A DNA stretch of 54,524 nt from an uncultured Acetatifactor sp. (GCA_947625675.1 CANQPH010000017.1:1-54524), one strand, 5' to 3'; shown: positions 8,426-17,245, numbered from the stretch's first letter. The notes: generated by a model not told the origin, from the letters alone. Translations and numbers: made by a program.

Positions 8426-9086
8426 AGAGAGATGCCCAACAAGGGAAAACAGATATTTGACTTTTGCCCTGACGAAAGGAAGATTGGCCAGCCAGACCCT
8501 GGCGCTTTTGTCCCGCACGGGAATCTCCTGTGAAGAGATCGAGGACAAGAACTCCAGAAAGCTGGTTTTCGTAAACGAAGAGCTGAAATGCAGATTTTTC
8601 CTGGCCAAGGGGCCGGATGTTCCCACCTATGTTGAATACGGGGCGGCGGATATCGGCGTGGTGGGCAAGGATACCATCCTGGAAGAAAACCGCAACGTCT
8701 ACGAAGTGTTGGATCTGGGCTTCGGGAAATGCAGAATGTGCGTCTGCGGCCCCAAGTCCGCCGGAGAGAAGCTCCTGCACCATGAAAGGATCCGGGTGGC
8801 CAGCAAGTACCCCAATATCGCCAGAGACTATTTTTATAATAAGAAGCATCAGACCGTGGACATCATCAAGCTGAACGGTTCCGTGGAGTTGGGGCCTTTG
8901 GTGGAACTGTCCGACGTGATCGTGGACATCGTGGAAACCGGCTCCACATTAAAGGAAAACGGGCTGGAAGTGTTGGAGGAAATCTGCCCCCTGTCCGCCA
9001 GAATGATCGTGAATCCAGTCAGCATGCGGATGGAGACGGAGCGCATCAAAAGCTTGATCCAGAGCATGCGGGAGCTGAATAAATAA
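8418..9086 (+). CDS. hisG: ATP phosphoribosyltransferase catalytic subunit, short form
   Basis: A 222-residue HisG of the short type, which lacks the C-terminal regulatory domain and depends on HisZ. It condenses ATP and PRPP to phosphoribosyl-ATP, the committed step of histidine synthesis. Seen: LTFALTKGRLASQTLALL near the start, ADIGVVGKDTILEE, and the PRPP-binding loop VDIVETGSTLKENGL. ATG 8418 overlaps the hisZ stop (TGA at 8423); the preceding hisZ codons GGAGAAGGA supply the ribosome binding site. About 120 bases containing three successive hairpins separate it from hisD. Confidence 0.94.
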   Translation: MSEERCPTRENRYLTFALTKGRLASQTLALLSRTGISCEEIEDKNSRKLVFVNEELKCRFFLAKGPDVPTYVEYGAADIGVVGKDTILEENRNVYEVLDLGFGKCRMCVCGPKSAGEKLLHHERIRVASKYPNIARDYFYNKKHQTVDIIKLNGSVELGPLVELSDVIVDIVETGSTLKENGLEVLEEICPLSARMIVNPVSMRMETERIKSLIQSMRELNK

Positions 9087-9100
9087 AAAATTGGAGAAAA

Positions 9101-9191
9101 GATTGGAAATAGCCGTTCGGCTATTTCCAATCTCGGGATTTGTGCTGCCGCACAAAGTCCCCTAAATTCAAATGCCGCCTGAACGGCGGCA
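9101..9191 (+). other. Three consecutive RNA hairpins between hisG and hisD
   Basis: Hairpin 1: a perfect 15-bp stem (9101-9115 with 9118-9132). Hairpin 2: GGGA plus TTTGTGC pairing with GCACAAA plus TCCC (9135-9161, one bulged G). Hairpin 3: TGCCGCC/GGCGGCA (9173-9191), ending just upstream of the hisD ribosome binding site. None is followed by a U-run, so they are not ordinary terminators. They may protect or process the transcript between the two cistrons. Confidence 0.7.
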
Positions 9192-9205
9192 GAATGAGAG
9201 GAAAT

Positions 9206-10495
9206 ATGAGAATCGTAGATTTGACCCGTGAAACCAGGAAAAATATTTTAAATGATTTGCTGAAGAGAAGCCCTTCCAATTACGGGCAGTACGAATCCAA
9301 GGTCAACGCCATCATTCAGGACGTGAGAACCAGAGGCGACAAAGCGCTTTTCGCCTATACGAAGGAGTTTGACCACTATGACCTGACTGCGGAGAACATC
9401 CTGGTGACGGAAGAGGAAATAAAAGAAGCTTACACGAAGGTGGATCCCAAGCTGGTTGGGGTGCTGCGCCGGGCGGCGGAGAATATCCGCAGCTTTCATG
9501 CGAAGCAGCTGCGCAACAGCTGGTTTGACGCCAAACAGGACGGTACCATCCTGGGGATGAGGATCACGCCCATCGCCCGGGCGGGAGTCTATGTGCCCGG
9601 CGGAAAGGCGGCCTATCCTTCCAGCCTGCTGATGAACGTGATTCCGGCCAAGGTGGCTGGGGTGGAGGAGATCATCATGACCACCCCGCCCAACAAGGAA
9701 GGAAAGATCAATCCCGGCACCCTGGTGGCGGCGGACGTGGCCGGAGTGAATAAGATCTATAAAGCCGGCGGAGCCCAGGCCATTGCGGCCATGGCTTTCG
9801 GTACCGACTCCGTGCCCAAGGTGGACAAGATCACCGGCCCCGGCAATATTTTCGTGGCCCTGGCCAAGAAGGCGGTTTATGGCTATGTGAGCATCGATTC
9901 CATCGCCGGGCCCAGCGAGATCCTGGTGCTGGCGGATGAAAGCGCCAATCCCAAATACGTGGCGGCGGATCTCTTGTCTCAGGCGGAGCATGACGAGATG
10001 GCCAGCGCCATCCTGATCACCACCTCCAGGGAACTGGCGGAAAAAGTGTCTCAATGGGTGGATACCTTCACGGAGGGGCTGGAGCGCAGGGAAATCATCT
10101 GCAAGTCCCTGGCGCAGTACGGTTATATCCTTCTGGCTCAGACCATGGAGGAAGCCGTTGAGACCGCCAATGAGATCGCTTCCGAGCATCTGGAGATCCT
10201 GACGAAAAATCCTTTCGAGGTGATGACCAAAGTCCGCAATGCGGGGGCCATTTTCCTGGGAGAGCATTCTTCGGAGCCTTTGGGGGATTATTTCGCAGGG
10301 CCCAACCACATCCTCCCCACCAACGGCACCGCCAGGTTCTTCTCCCCCTTGAACGTGGATGATTTCCTCAAAAAGACCAGCATCATTTCCTATTCCAGAG
10401 AGGCCCTGGAAAAAGTGCACGAGGACATCGAACTGTTTGCGGAGAACGAAGGACTTACCGCCCATGCGGGGAGCATCCGGGTGAGGTTCGAGTAA
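9206..10495 (+). CDS. hisD: Histidinol dehydrogenase
   Basis: A 429-residue NAD-dependent zinc enzyme that oxidises histidinol to histidine in two steps, the end of the pathway. Seen: ARAGVYVPGGKAAYPSSLLM, GGAQAIAAMAFGTDSVPKVD, KITGPGNIFVALAKK, SIAGPSEILVLAD and the Zn-ligand segment LLSQAEHDEMA; the C-terminal ENEGLTAHAGSIRVR is also typical. Length is normal. ATG 9206 is chosen over 9194 because GAGAGGA sits at the right distance and the family starts at MRIVDL. Downstream comes a 180-base gap with a weak terminator and a possible new promoter. Confidence 0.95.
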   Translation: MRIVDLTRETRKNILNDLLKRSPSNYGQYESKVNAIIQDVRTRGDKALFAYTKEFDHYDLTAENILVTEEEIKEAYTKVDPKLVGVLRRAAENIRSFHAKQLRNSWFDAKQDGTILGMRITPIARAGVYVPGGKAAYPSSLLMNVIPAKVAGVEEIIMTTPPNKEGKINPGTLVAADVAGVNKIYKAGGAQAIAAMAFGTDSVPKVDKITGPGNIFVALAKKAVYGYVSIDSIAGPSEILVLADESANPKYVAADLLSQAEHDEMASAILITTSRELAEKVSQWVDTFTEGLERREIICKSLAQYGYILLAQTMEEAVETANEIASEHLEILTKNPFEVMTKVRNAGAIFLGEHSSEPLGDYFAGPNHILPTNGTARFFSPLNVDDFLKKTSIISYSREALEKVHEDIELFAENEGLTAHAGSIRVRFE

Positions 10496-10506
10496 ATGGG
10501 TTCAGT

Positions 10507-10523
10507 GCCAACCTTGGCTTTTT
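10507..10523 (+). terminator. Weak intrinsic terminator after hisD
   Basis: GCCA-ACCT-TGGC (a 4-bp stem, which could extend to 5 bp) followed directly by TTTTT. Short stem, so termination is probably partial. Confidence 0.4.
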
Positions 10524-10550
10524 ACATAGTTTTGCAAAATATTCGCTTTA

Positions 10551-10606
10551 ATGACTGATTTGGTCAATATCCAATATTTTGACTAATGCGGTCAATTTTT
10601 CATAAT
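10551..10606 (+). promoter_or_regulatory. Two tandem operator-like dyads overlapping a candidate hisB promoter
   Basis: ATGACTGATTTGGTCAAT (10551-10568) and TTGACTAATGCGGTCAA (10579-10595) are each inverted repeats of the form TGAC-N7-GTCA, and they share most of their centre. The second overlaps a promoter-like TTGACT (10579)-16-CATAAT (10601). The arrangement suggests a repressor binding cooperatively to a promoter for the hisB-hisIE part of the cluster. The regulator is unknown. Confidence 0.5.
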
Positions 10607-10676
10607 TTTTTGTGGATAACTTTAATTTGCTGCAACTTGTTTTTGGCCATTTATAGAAGAAAGGGAGAACGAGATC

Positions 10677-11342
10677 ATGGACGAAAGGTCAGAAAACGTC
10701 AGAAAGTGCGACATGGATTGCAACATGGGCAGCGTGGAACGCAATATGGAGTGTGGCATGCGCAGCGCCGCCATATCCCGCAGGACTAAGGAAACGGACA
10801 TTCAGATGACTTTTACGCTGGACGGTGCCGGGAAGGCGGAGGTTCAGACCGGCATCGGTTTTTTGGACCACATGTTGGACGGCTTTGCCAGACACGGTTT
10901 TTTTGACCTGGAATGCAAGGTGAACGGGGATCTGCAGGTGGACGGACATCACACGGTGGAAGACACCGGAATCGTGCTGGGCACGGCGATCAAGGAGGCT
11001 TTGGGGGATAAAAAAGGGATACGGCGTTACGGCTCCTTTATCCTGCCCATGGACGATGCCCTGGCATTGTGCGCCATCGATCTGTCCGGAAGACCCTATT
11101 TTGATTTCCAGTGCCAATTCCCCACGGAAAAAGTGGGGGAGCTGGACTGTGCGTTGGTGAAGGAATTTTTCTATGCCGTCTCCTATACCGCAGGCATGAA
11201 CCTGCACATCCGCATGCTGGCCGGGAAGAACAGCCATCATATGATCGAGGCCATTTTCAAGGCCTTCGCCAAAGCGCTGGATGAGGCGACGGGATTCGAT
11301 GAACGGATCACCGGCGTGCTCAGCACCAAAGGAAGTCTATAA
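10677..11342 (+). CDS. hisB: Imidazoleglycerol-phosphate dehydratase
   Basis: HisB dehydrates imidazoleglycerol phosphate to imidazoleacetol phosphate using two manganese ions. Seen: GIGFLDHMLDGFARHGFFDL, the metal-binding GHHTVEDTGI and the second copy NSHHMIEAIFKAFAKAL, each with the HHxxE pattern. Two starts are possible. ATG 10677, with AAGGGAG upstream, gives 221 residues. ATG 10758, with GGAG at ideal distance, gives the usual 194 residues beginning MRSAAISRRTKETD. The extra 27 residues are rich in Met and Cys (KCDMDCNM, NMECGM) and resemble nothing in the family, so the shorter form may be the real one. Confidence 0.93.
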   Translation: MDERSENVRKCDMDCNMGSVERNMECGMRSAAISRRTKETDIQMTFTLDGAGKAEVQTGIGFLDHMLDGFARHGFFDLECKVNGDLQVDGHHTVEDTGIVLGTAIKEALGDKKGIRRYGSFILPMDDALALCAIDLSGRPYFDFQCQFPTEKVGELDCALVKEFFYAVSYTAGMNLHIRMLAGKNSHHMIEAIFKAFAKALDEATGFDERITGVLSTKGSL

Positions 11343-11380
11343 ACCCTGTCATATAGGGATTTCTTTCAAAAAAAGAGAAA

Positions 11381-11413
11381 ACCTTCATGGGAACCTCCCG
11401 GCTTCCCGAAGGT
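11381..11413 (+). other. Strong hairpin before hisIE
   Basis: ACCTTC (11381-11386) pairs with GAAGGT (11408-11413), and GGGAA with TTCCC inside it, with a two-base bulge. No U-run follows; the ribosome binding site AGGAAGG begins only four bases after it, at 11417. It could be an mRNA stability or processing element, or could modulate translation. Confidence 0.5.
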
Positions 11414-11432
11414 ATGAGGAAGGATTTTACAT

Positions 11433-12824
11433 ATGCTGACGAAAAAATTTGTGCCCTGCATCTATCTGTATCGGGGGAAAGCGGTCCGTAATTTCAAGGA
11501 TTTGTCCGTGATGGACACGGATCCCGTGAGATTGGCCCAGTATTATTGTGACAACAATGCCGATGAACTGCTGATTTTCGACATGTCGGCCAGGGCCGCC
11601 GGTGAATTGGCCCATGCCGCTTCCGTTGACGGAGGTTTTTCTGGGGGAGAGTTCTTGTATGAAGAGACTTCCGAGCCTGTTACGGCAGATTCCCTTCACG
11701 AAGAAGCCCTAGGCATCATCAAGGAAATCTGCGCCGCCGTGGACGTGGACGTGATAGGGATCGGCAACATCCGCAGGATGGAGGATGCAAAAAAGCTTCT
11801 TTACGCCGGTTGTCGAAAGGCGGTGCTCAATTATGACACTTCCTCCAACATCGCCTTGACGGAAGAAATTTCCAAGAAATTCGGCAAGGAAAAGCTGATG
11901 GCCGCATACAATGACCCTGCCGTGCTGGAAATGCATAAAGACCTGGTGGAGACTTACGTTTCCGGCTTGCTGCTCATGAATCCGCACCAGATTCGGGAGA
12001 CGGAGGCCATTCTGTCCCTTCCTTTTTACGTGCAGATCAATCAAATCGCCCTGAACAAGCTGATGGACATTTTCGGCTACGAACACGTATGCGGCATCAC
12101 CGGCAACACCATCAATGACAACGTGAAGGAAATCCCTTCCCTGAAGCAGCTATGCCAGGAAAACGGGATTCCGGTGATCACCATGGAGGCGGCCTATCGC
12201 TGGGAGGATTTCAAAAAAGACAGGAACGGCTTGGTTCCCGTGGTGGTGCAGGATTACAAGACCCTGGAGGTGCTCCAGGTGGCTTACATGAACGAAGAAT
12301 CCTATTATCATACTTTGAAATGCGGGAAAATGACCTATTATAGCCGCAGCCGCCAGACCCTTTGGACCAAGGGGGAGACCAGCGGCCACTTCCAATATGT
12401 GAAGAGCCTCACCGGGGACTGCGACATGGATACCATTTTGGCCAAGGTCCATCAGATCGGAGCAGCCTGCCACACTGGCGCCAGGAGCTGTTTTTTCCAT
12501 ACCATTGTGGAAAAAGAGGCTTCCCAGTCTCCCCAGGATTCCAATCCCCTGAAGGTGTTTCAGGACGTGTACAACGTGATCCAGGACAGGCGCATCCATC
12601 CCAAGGAAGGTTCCTATACCAACTACCTGTTTGAGAAGGGCTTGGACAAGATCCTGAAGAAGCTGGGAGAGGAAGCCACGGAGATCGTGATCGCCGCCAA
12701 AAATCCCAATGCCAACGAAGTGAAATATGAGATCAGCGATTTTCTGTATCACATGATGGTGCTCATGGCGGAAAAGGGCGTGACCTGGGAAGAGATCACC
12801 GCCGAACTGGCCGCCAGGGAGTGA
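11433..12824 (+). CDS. hisIE: HisF-like (inactive) domain fused to HisI-HisE
   Basis: A 463-residue three-part protein. Residues 1-245 align with the HisF barrel ([49 protein letters not shown]), but both catalytic aspartates are gone: PCLD has become PCIY and the VAID position has become AAYN. Residues about 250-350 are phosphoribosyl-AMP cyclohydrolase HisI with an intact Mg site (GDCDMD) and Zn cysteines ([11 protein letters not shown]). Residues about 372-463 are phosphoribosyl-ATP pyrophosphatase HisE ([20 protein letters not shown]). HisE and HisI catalyse steps 2 and 3; the barrel is presumably structural or regulatory. AGGAAGG precedes ATG 11433. The end lies 15 bases before rarA. Confidence 0.9.
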   Translation: MLTKKFVPCIYLYRGKAVRNFKDLSVMDTDPVRLAQYYCDNNADELLIFDMSARAAGELAHAASVDGGFSGGEFLYEETSEPVTADSLHEEALGIIKEICAAVDVDVIGIGNIRRMEDAKKLLYAGCRKAVLNYDTSSNIALTEEISKKFGKEKLMAAYNDPAVLEMHKDLVETYVSGLLLMNPHQIRETEAILSLPFYVQINQIALNKLMDIFGYEHVCGITGNTINDNVKEIPSLKQLCQENGIPVITMEAAYRWEDFKKDRNGLVPVVVQDYKTLEVLQVAYMNEESYYHTLKCGKMTYYSRSRQTLWTKGETSGHFQYVKSLTGDCDMDTILAKVHQIGAACHTGARSCFFHTIVEKEASQSPQDSNPLKVFQDVYNVIQDRRIHPKEGSYTNYLFEKGLDKILKKLGEEATEIVIAAKNPNANEVKYEISDFLYHMMVLMAEKGVTWEEITAELAARE

Positions 12825-12839
12825 TGCGGGGGTGGGAGC

Positions 12840-14270
12840 ATGGAGCAGTTGTCTTTGTTTGACTCGCCGCAGATGTTCGCATATGGTGGTGTTGGAAACG
12901 CCTCCAGACAGGGAGAAGTGGGCTCTGGAAGGGGAGGCTCTGCTTCCCGGCAGGATGCGCCCATTTCCTTCCTGGATCCCCTGGCCAGCAGGCTGCGGCC
13001 GGAGACTCTGGAGGAATTCATCGGCCAGAAGCATTTGATCGGGAAGGGCCGCATCCTGCGGCAGCTGATTGAAAAAGACATGATTTCCTCCATGATCTTC
13101 TGGGGGCCGCCCGGCGTGGGCAAGACCACCCTGGCCAGGATCATCGCCAATACCACCCGTTCCAGCTTCATTGACTTCAGCGCCGTGACCAGCGGCATCA
13201 AGGAGATCAAGGACGTGATGAAGCAGGCGGAGAACGACCGTCACCTGGGCATCCGCACCGTGGTGTTCGTGGACGAGATCCACCGTTTCAACAAGTCCCA
13301 GCAGGACGCCTTTCTTCCCTATGTGGAGAAGGGCAGCATCATCCTCATCGGCGCCACCACGGAGAATCCTTCCTTCGAGATCAATTCAGCCCTGCTTTCC
13401 AGGTGCAAGGTCTTCGTGCTGAACGCCCTTTCCAGGGAGGACATCCTGGATCTTTTGAAAAGGGCCCTGGGAGACCCCAGGGGCTTCGGCGGCACCACCG
13501 TCCATATGGAAGAAGATCTGTTGGAACTGATCGCCGCTTTTTCGGACGGGGACGGCAGGACGGCGCTGAATACCCTGGAGATGTCCGTTCTGAACGGAGA
13601 GCTGGCTTCGGACGGCTCCATCACCGTGAAGAAGGAAACCATAGAACAGGCCATCGGCAAGAAGTCCCTGCTCTATGACAAAAAAGGGGAGGAACATTAC
13701 AATCTGATTTCCGCCCTCCACAAGTCCATGCGCAACAGCGACCCGGATGCGGCGGTCTATTGGCTGGCCCGGATGCTGGAAGCGGGAGAGAATCCCTTAT
13801 ACGTGGCCAGAAGACTGATCCGGTTCGCCAGCGAGGACGTGGGGCTGGCGGATCCTCAGGCTCTGCCCCTGTGCGTGGCCGCCTATCAGGCCTGCCATTT
13901 CAACGGGATGCCGGAATGCAACGTCAATCTGACCCAGGCCGTGGTATATCTGTCCCTGGCTCCTAAGTCCAACGCTCTTTACAGGGCTTACGAAACCGCC
14001 AAGCTGGACGCCCAGACCATGCTGTCCGAGCCCGTGCCCCTGGCAATCCGCAATGCGCCCACGGCTCTGATGGAGCAGCTCCATTATGGGGAAGGTTATG
14101 TCTACGCCCATGATACGGAGGAAAAAATCGCTCGTATGACTTGTCTGCCAGAGAGCCTGAAAGACAAAAAATATTATGTTCCCACGTCCTCGGGAGAGGA
14201 AGAAGAGTATCGGAAGCGCCTGGAACGGTCGGAAGCCTTTCGGAAGGGAACAAATGAAAATATGCCCTGA
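12840..14270 (+). CDS. rarA: Replication-associated recombination protein RarA (MgsA)
   Basis: A 476-residue AAA+ ATPase of the RarA/MgsA/WRNIP1 family, acting at stalled forks with SSB. Seen: an early RLRPETLEEFIGQKHLIGKG box, Walker A GPPGVGKTT (about residues 89-97), Walker B VVFVDEIHRFNKSQQDAFLP, sensor 1 IGATTENPSFEINSALLSRC and the C-terminal tetramerisation domain. The N-terminus has a QLSLFD motif that resembles a beta-clamp binding peptide, then a Gly/Ser-rich stretch (residues about 15-40, with ASRQ twice) not usual in the family. The 15-base gap to hisIE suggests read-through from the histidine transcript. Confidence 0.92.
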   Translation: MEQLSLFDSPQMFAYGGVGNASRQGEVGSGRGGSASRQDAPISFLDPLASRLRPETLEEFIGQKHLIGKGRILRQLIEKDMISSMIFWGPPGVGKTTLARIIANTTRSSFIDFSAVTSGIKEIKDVMKQAENDRHLGIRTVVFVDEIHRFNKSQQDAFLPYVEKGSIILIGATTENPSFEINSALLSRCKVFVLNALSREDILDLLKRALGDPRGFGGTTVHMEEDLLELIAAFSDGDGRTALNTLEMSVLNGELASDGSITVKKETIEQAIGKKSLLYDKKGEEHYNLISALHKSMRNSDPDAAVYWLARMLEAGENPLYVARRLIRFASEDVGLADPQALPLCVAAYQACHFNGMPECNVNLTQAVVYLSLAPKSNALYRAYETAKLDAQTMLSEPVPLAIRNAPTALMEQLHYGEGYVYAHDTEEKIARMTCLPESLKDKKYYVPTSSGEEEEYRKRLERSEAFRKGTNENMP

Positions 14271-14333
14271 ATGCTGCACAGCAGCGAAGAAAGGCTTGAG
14301 AACTGCCGCAAAAGGAAAAGCGACAGCTCATTT

Positions 14334-15905
14334 TTAATCAACATTACCGTAGATGACGCAATAGTTGCCAAAAAGCGCAGCAGTATATTCGGATTCTTCC
14401 GAAAACCCCATCAAATTTGCGATTTCCTCTTTCTGATAGCCATAGCATACGCCGACAGCCGCTTGCTCCCAGGACAATTCTTTCGATGATTGTCCTCTCA
14501 ACTGCACTAAGTTGGATATGGAATAATCAGAACTGGAATAGGTATATGCCTGAGTGCGGTCATGCACCTCCAGGTAACACTCCGTGGCCAGATTTAGCTC
14601 TTCGTCGTAAAATGCGCAGATGATCTTACTGTCTGTATCCGTATGTTCCAGGATACATTGAAAATAATTTTGTATCATTTCACCATCCCAAGCATAGGAT
14701 GCGGCCATAGAATAGGCCTGAGAAGCTTCTTTATAAACGAATACAGCTATAATGGCCATAAAAAGAAGGCTTTGAATCCTATCATTCTGAAAATAACGAA
14801 ATCCTATCAAAACAAAGAGCAAAGCATACCCAACTATCCAGGGTATAATATACCTTTCCCACATGAGGCTTTTGGCATGCAACAACAATTGCGTAGCAAG
14901 AATGTAAAAACATATGACCGTTTCCCCCAGGTATTTTCTGACAGCCAATTTTTTTATGTTGCTGTGACACATCAATGCCAGGAAAAGAAGGAACAGACCT
15001 AAAAGGGAATAGGATCTCAAATACACAGAAAGATTAAAGCGGGTGTGCTGCCAATATTCCAGCAAGGGAGTTTCTTTATGGAAACCAGCATAGCTGACGT
15101 TATCGACTCCTACTTGAAATACAATCATATAGAGATGAATTCCCATTGCGAAAAGAATGGATAGATAAACGACCATATTGTTGCGAAAACATTTTAAGAG
15201 AGCGGGAACGGTAAAATTTTCCGCTCCCTGGCAAAATTCCAGCCAAAATTTTAGCGCAATAAAGGCGGGCATCAGCAAGGTAAAGCTTTCTTTTGAAAGA
15301 CCGCACAGGATGGCGCCCATAACAATCAGGATATTGTAGATCGGATTTCGGTATTTTTTATAATGGTTTTGCATTGCGATCATCAGCAATGTAAAAGCAC
15401 AAAGCAGAAGTCCAAGGCTTTCTTGATTCCCATTGCGGTACCAGGGCGTGAATTGATTGCCCAGCATAATGACACAGGGAAAAAGCAGGCTGATACTTCT
15501 AGGATATTTCAAATATCTTGCAGTAAAATACAAGAGACAAAATGTTATAACGCCCTTGATCGCAATATAATAATTCCAATAAAGAAATTCCGCTCCGAAA
15601 AAATATACTGAAAGAATTCTTTCCACCCAATAGAAAGGGCGGAAACGCCACGAAAGATCTCCTTTGATAATGTCCAGGATGAGACGAGATGAAGAAGTGG
15701 AAGCTGTCCTGATCGCTTCAGCATATCGAATTATTTCGTGGTCATCCAGAAAGTGGTATCCCGTTTTCAACGAGCCAGCTTTATAGACAATTCCAAAGAT
15801 AATCAGAATTCCTGTCAATATTACCATTGGAAGCTCCCATTTCAAAATATTGATTGGGAAAAAACGGCTATAAACACTTTTTACCTTTTCCACTGTTCTT
15901 TTCAT
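14334..15905 (-). CDS. Multi-spanning GT-C-like membrane protein
   Basis: A 523-residue integral membrane protein with roughly ten hydrophobic segments. After a basic cytoplasmic N-terminus and the first membrane span comes YHFLDDHEIIRYAEAI, an acidic motif in the first external loop, the place where GT-C glycosyltransferases carry their catalytic aspartate. A soluble C-terminal domain of about 110 residues follows the last span. Best guess: a lipid-linked-sugar glycosyltransferase of the GT-C superfamily; no family is certain. The coding sequence is visibly AT-richer than rarA and metY on either side, a sign of separate ancestry. GAGGTG precedes its ATG. Confidence 0.75.
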   Translation of the reverse strand: MKRTVEKVKSVYSRFFPINILKWELPMVILTGILIIFGIVYKAGSLKTGYHFLDDHEIIRYAEAIRTASTSSSRLILDIIKGDLSWRFRPFYWVERILSVYFFGAEFLYWNYYIAIKGVITFCLLYFTARYLKYPRSISLLFPCVIMLGNQFTPWYRNGNQESLGLLLCAFTLLMIAMQNHYKKYRNPIYNILIVMGAILCGLSKESFTLLMPAFIALKFWLEFCQGAENFTVPALLKCFRNNMVVYLSILFAMGIHLYMIVFQVGVDNVSYAGFHKETPLLEYWQHTRFNLSVYLRSYSLLGLFLLFLALMCHSNIKKLAVRKYLGETVICFYILATQLLLHAKSLMWERYIIPWIVGYALLFVLIGFRYFQNDRIQSLLFMAIIAVFVYKEASQAYSMAASYAWDGEMIQNYFQCILEHTDTDSKIICAFYDEELNLATECYLEVHDRTQAYTYSSSDYSISNLVQLRGQSSKELSWEQAAVGVCYGYQKEEIANLMGFSEESEYTAALFGNYCVIYGNVD

Positions 15906-15961
15906 GTTAAAAACACCTCTTCATCTCGTTCTAACACACCATTTTAAACCAGGAAAATTTT

Positions 15962-17245
15962 TCAGATCGCCGCTAGGGCCTGCTCCAGGTCGGCGATCAA
16001 GTCTTCCTTGTCCTCCAGGCCGCAGGACATGCGCACCAGGCCCGCAGGCACCCCTGCAGCCTGAAGCTGTTCCTCATTCATCTGTCTGTGAGTGGAGGTG
16101 GCGGGATTCAGGCAACAGGTCCTGGCATCCGCCACATGGGTTTCGATGGCGGCCAGCTTCAGGTGCTTCATGAAGACTTCCGCCGCAGCCCGGCCGCCCT
16201 TCAGTTCAAAGGACACCACGCCGCAGCCGCCGTTGGGCAGATACTTCTGGGCGATCTCATAATATTTATTGTCCGGCAACCCGGAATAATTCACATAAGA
16301 CACCTTGGGATGTTTCTGCAGGAACTCCGCTATGGCCTGTCCATTTTCTACATGGCGGGCCATTCTTACATGAAGGGATTCCAGTCCCAGATTCAACAGA
16401 AAGGCGCTCTGAGGGGACTGTACGCAGCCCAGATCCCGCATGAGCTGGGAGGTGCACTTGGTGATGAAGGCCCCCTCTTTTCCGAATTTTTCCGCATAGG
16501 TGATGCCGTGGTAGGATTCGTCCGGCGTGCACAGTCCCGGGAACTTGTCCGCATGGGCCATCCAGTCAAATTTGCCGGAATCCACGATGGCTCCGCCCAC
16601 TGCCGCACCGTGGCCGTCCATGTACTTGGTGGTGGAATGGGTCACGATGTCCGCTCCCCATTCAATGGGACGGCAGTTCACCGGGGTGGGGAAGGTGTTG
16701 TCCACGATCAGAGGCACCCCATGGGCGTGGGCGGCCCTGGCGAACTTTTCAATGTCCAGAACCGTCAGGGCGGGATTGGCGATGGTCTCTCCGAACACGG
16801 CCCTGGTGTTGTCCCGGAATGCCGCATTCAGTTCCTCTTCCGTGCAGTCAGGGGAGACGAAGGTCACGTCGACGCCCATTTTGGCCATAGTCACGGAAAT
16901 CAGGTTAAAAGTTCCGCCGTAGATGGAAGAAGATGAAACGATATGGCTCCCGCACTCGCAGATGTTGAACAGGGCAAAGAAATTGGCCGCCTGGCCGGAA
17001 GAGGTCAGCATGGCCGCAGTGCCGCCTTCCAAAGCGGCGATCTTGGCCGCCACGTAATCGTTGGTGGGGTTCTGAAGCCTGGAATAAAAATAACCGTCGG
17101 CCTCCAAGTCGAAGAGCTTGCCCATGTCCTCGCTGGTGGCGTATTTAAAAGTGGTGGACTGGATGATGGGGATCTGGCGGGGTTCGCCGTTCCCCGGGGT
17201 ATAGCCCGCCTGGACGCATTTCGTGTTGATCTTATAATCGCTCAT
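15962..17245 (-). CDS. metY: O-acetylhomoserine sulfhydrylase (aminocarboxypropyltransferase)
   Basis: A 427-residue PLP enzyme of the Cys/Met metabolism family. It joins O-acetylhomoserine with sulfide to give homocysteine. Seen: KCVQAGYTPGNGEPRQIP at the N-terminus, YSRLQNPTNDYVAAKIAALE, the cofactor-binding ASSGQAANFFA-like loop (here LTSSGQAANFFA), IVDNTFPTP with the PLP aspartate, and the Schiff-base lysine in HSTTKYMDGHG (near residue 206). The start at 17245 is set by ACAGGAGGAACC; an upstream ATG at 17287 has no such site. No SAM riboswitch or T-box was recognised upstream. A possible TACAAT -10 lies at 17296-17301 (minus) without a good -35. Confidence 0.93.
   Translation of the reverse strand: MSDYKINTKCVQAGYTPGNGEPRQIPIIQSTTFKYATSEDMGKLFDLEADGYFYSRLQNPTNDYVAAKIAALEGGTAAMLTSSGQAANFFALFNICECGSHIVSSSSIYGGTFNLISVTMAKMGVDVTFVSPDCTEEELNAAFRDNTRAVFGETIANPALTVLDIEKFARAAHAHGVPLIVDNTFPTPVNCRPIEWGADIVTHSTTKYMDGHGAAVGGAIVDSGKFDWMAHADKFPGLCTPDESYHGITYAEKFGKEGAFITKCTSQLMRDLGCVQSPQSAFLLNLGLESLHVRMARHVENGQAIAEFLQKHPKVSYVNYSGLPDNKYYEIAQKYLPNGGCGVVSFELKGGRAAAEVFMKHLKLAAIETHVADARTCCLNPATSTHRQMNEEQLQAAGVPAGLVRMSCGLEDKEDLIADLEQALAAI

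Noticed and set aside
7292..8849. Long minus-strand open frames over hisZ/hisG
   Set aside because: They mirror two certain histidine genes; the translations show only composition effects.
9101..9132. 15-bp hairpin after hisG as an intrinsic terminator
   Set aside because: No U-run follows and hisD has no evident promoter of its own, so read-through is needed.
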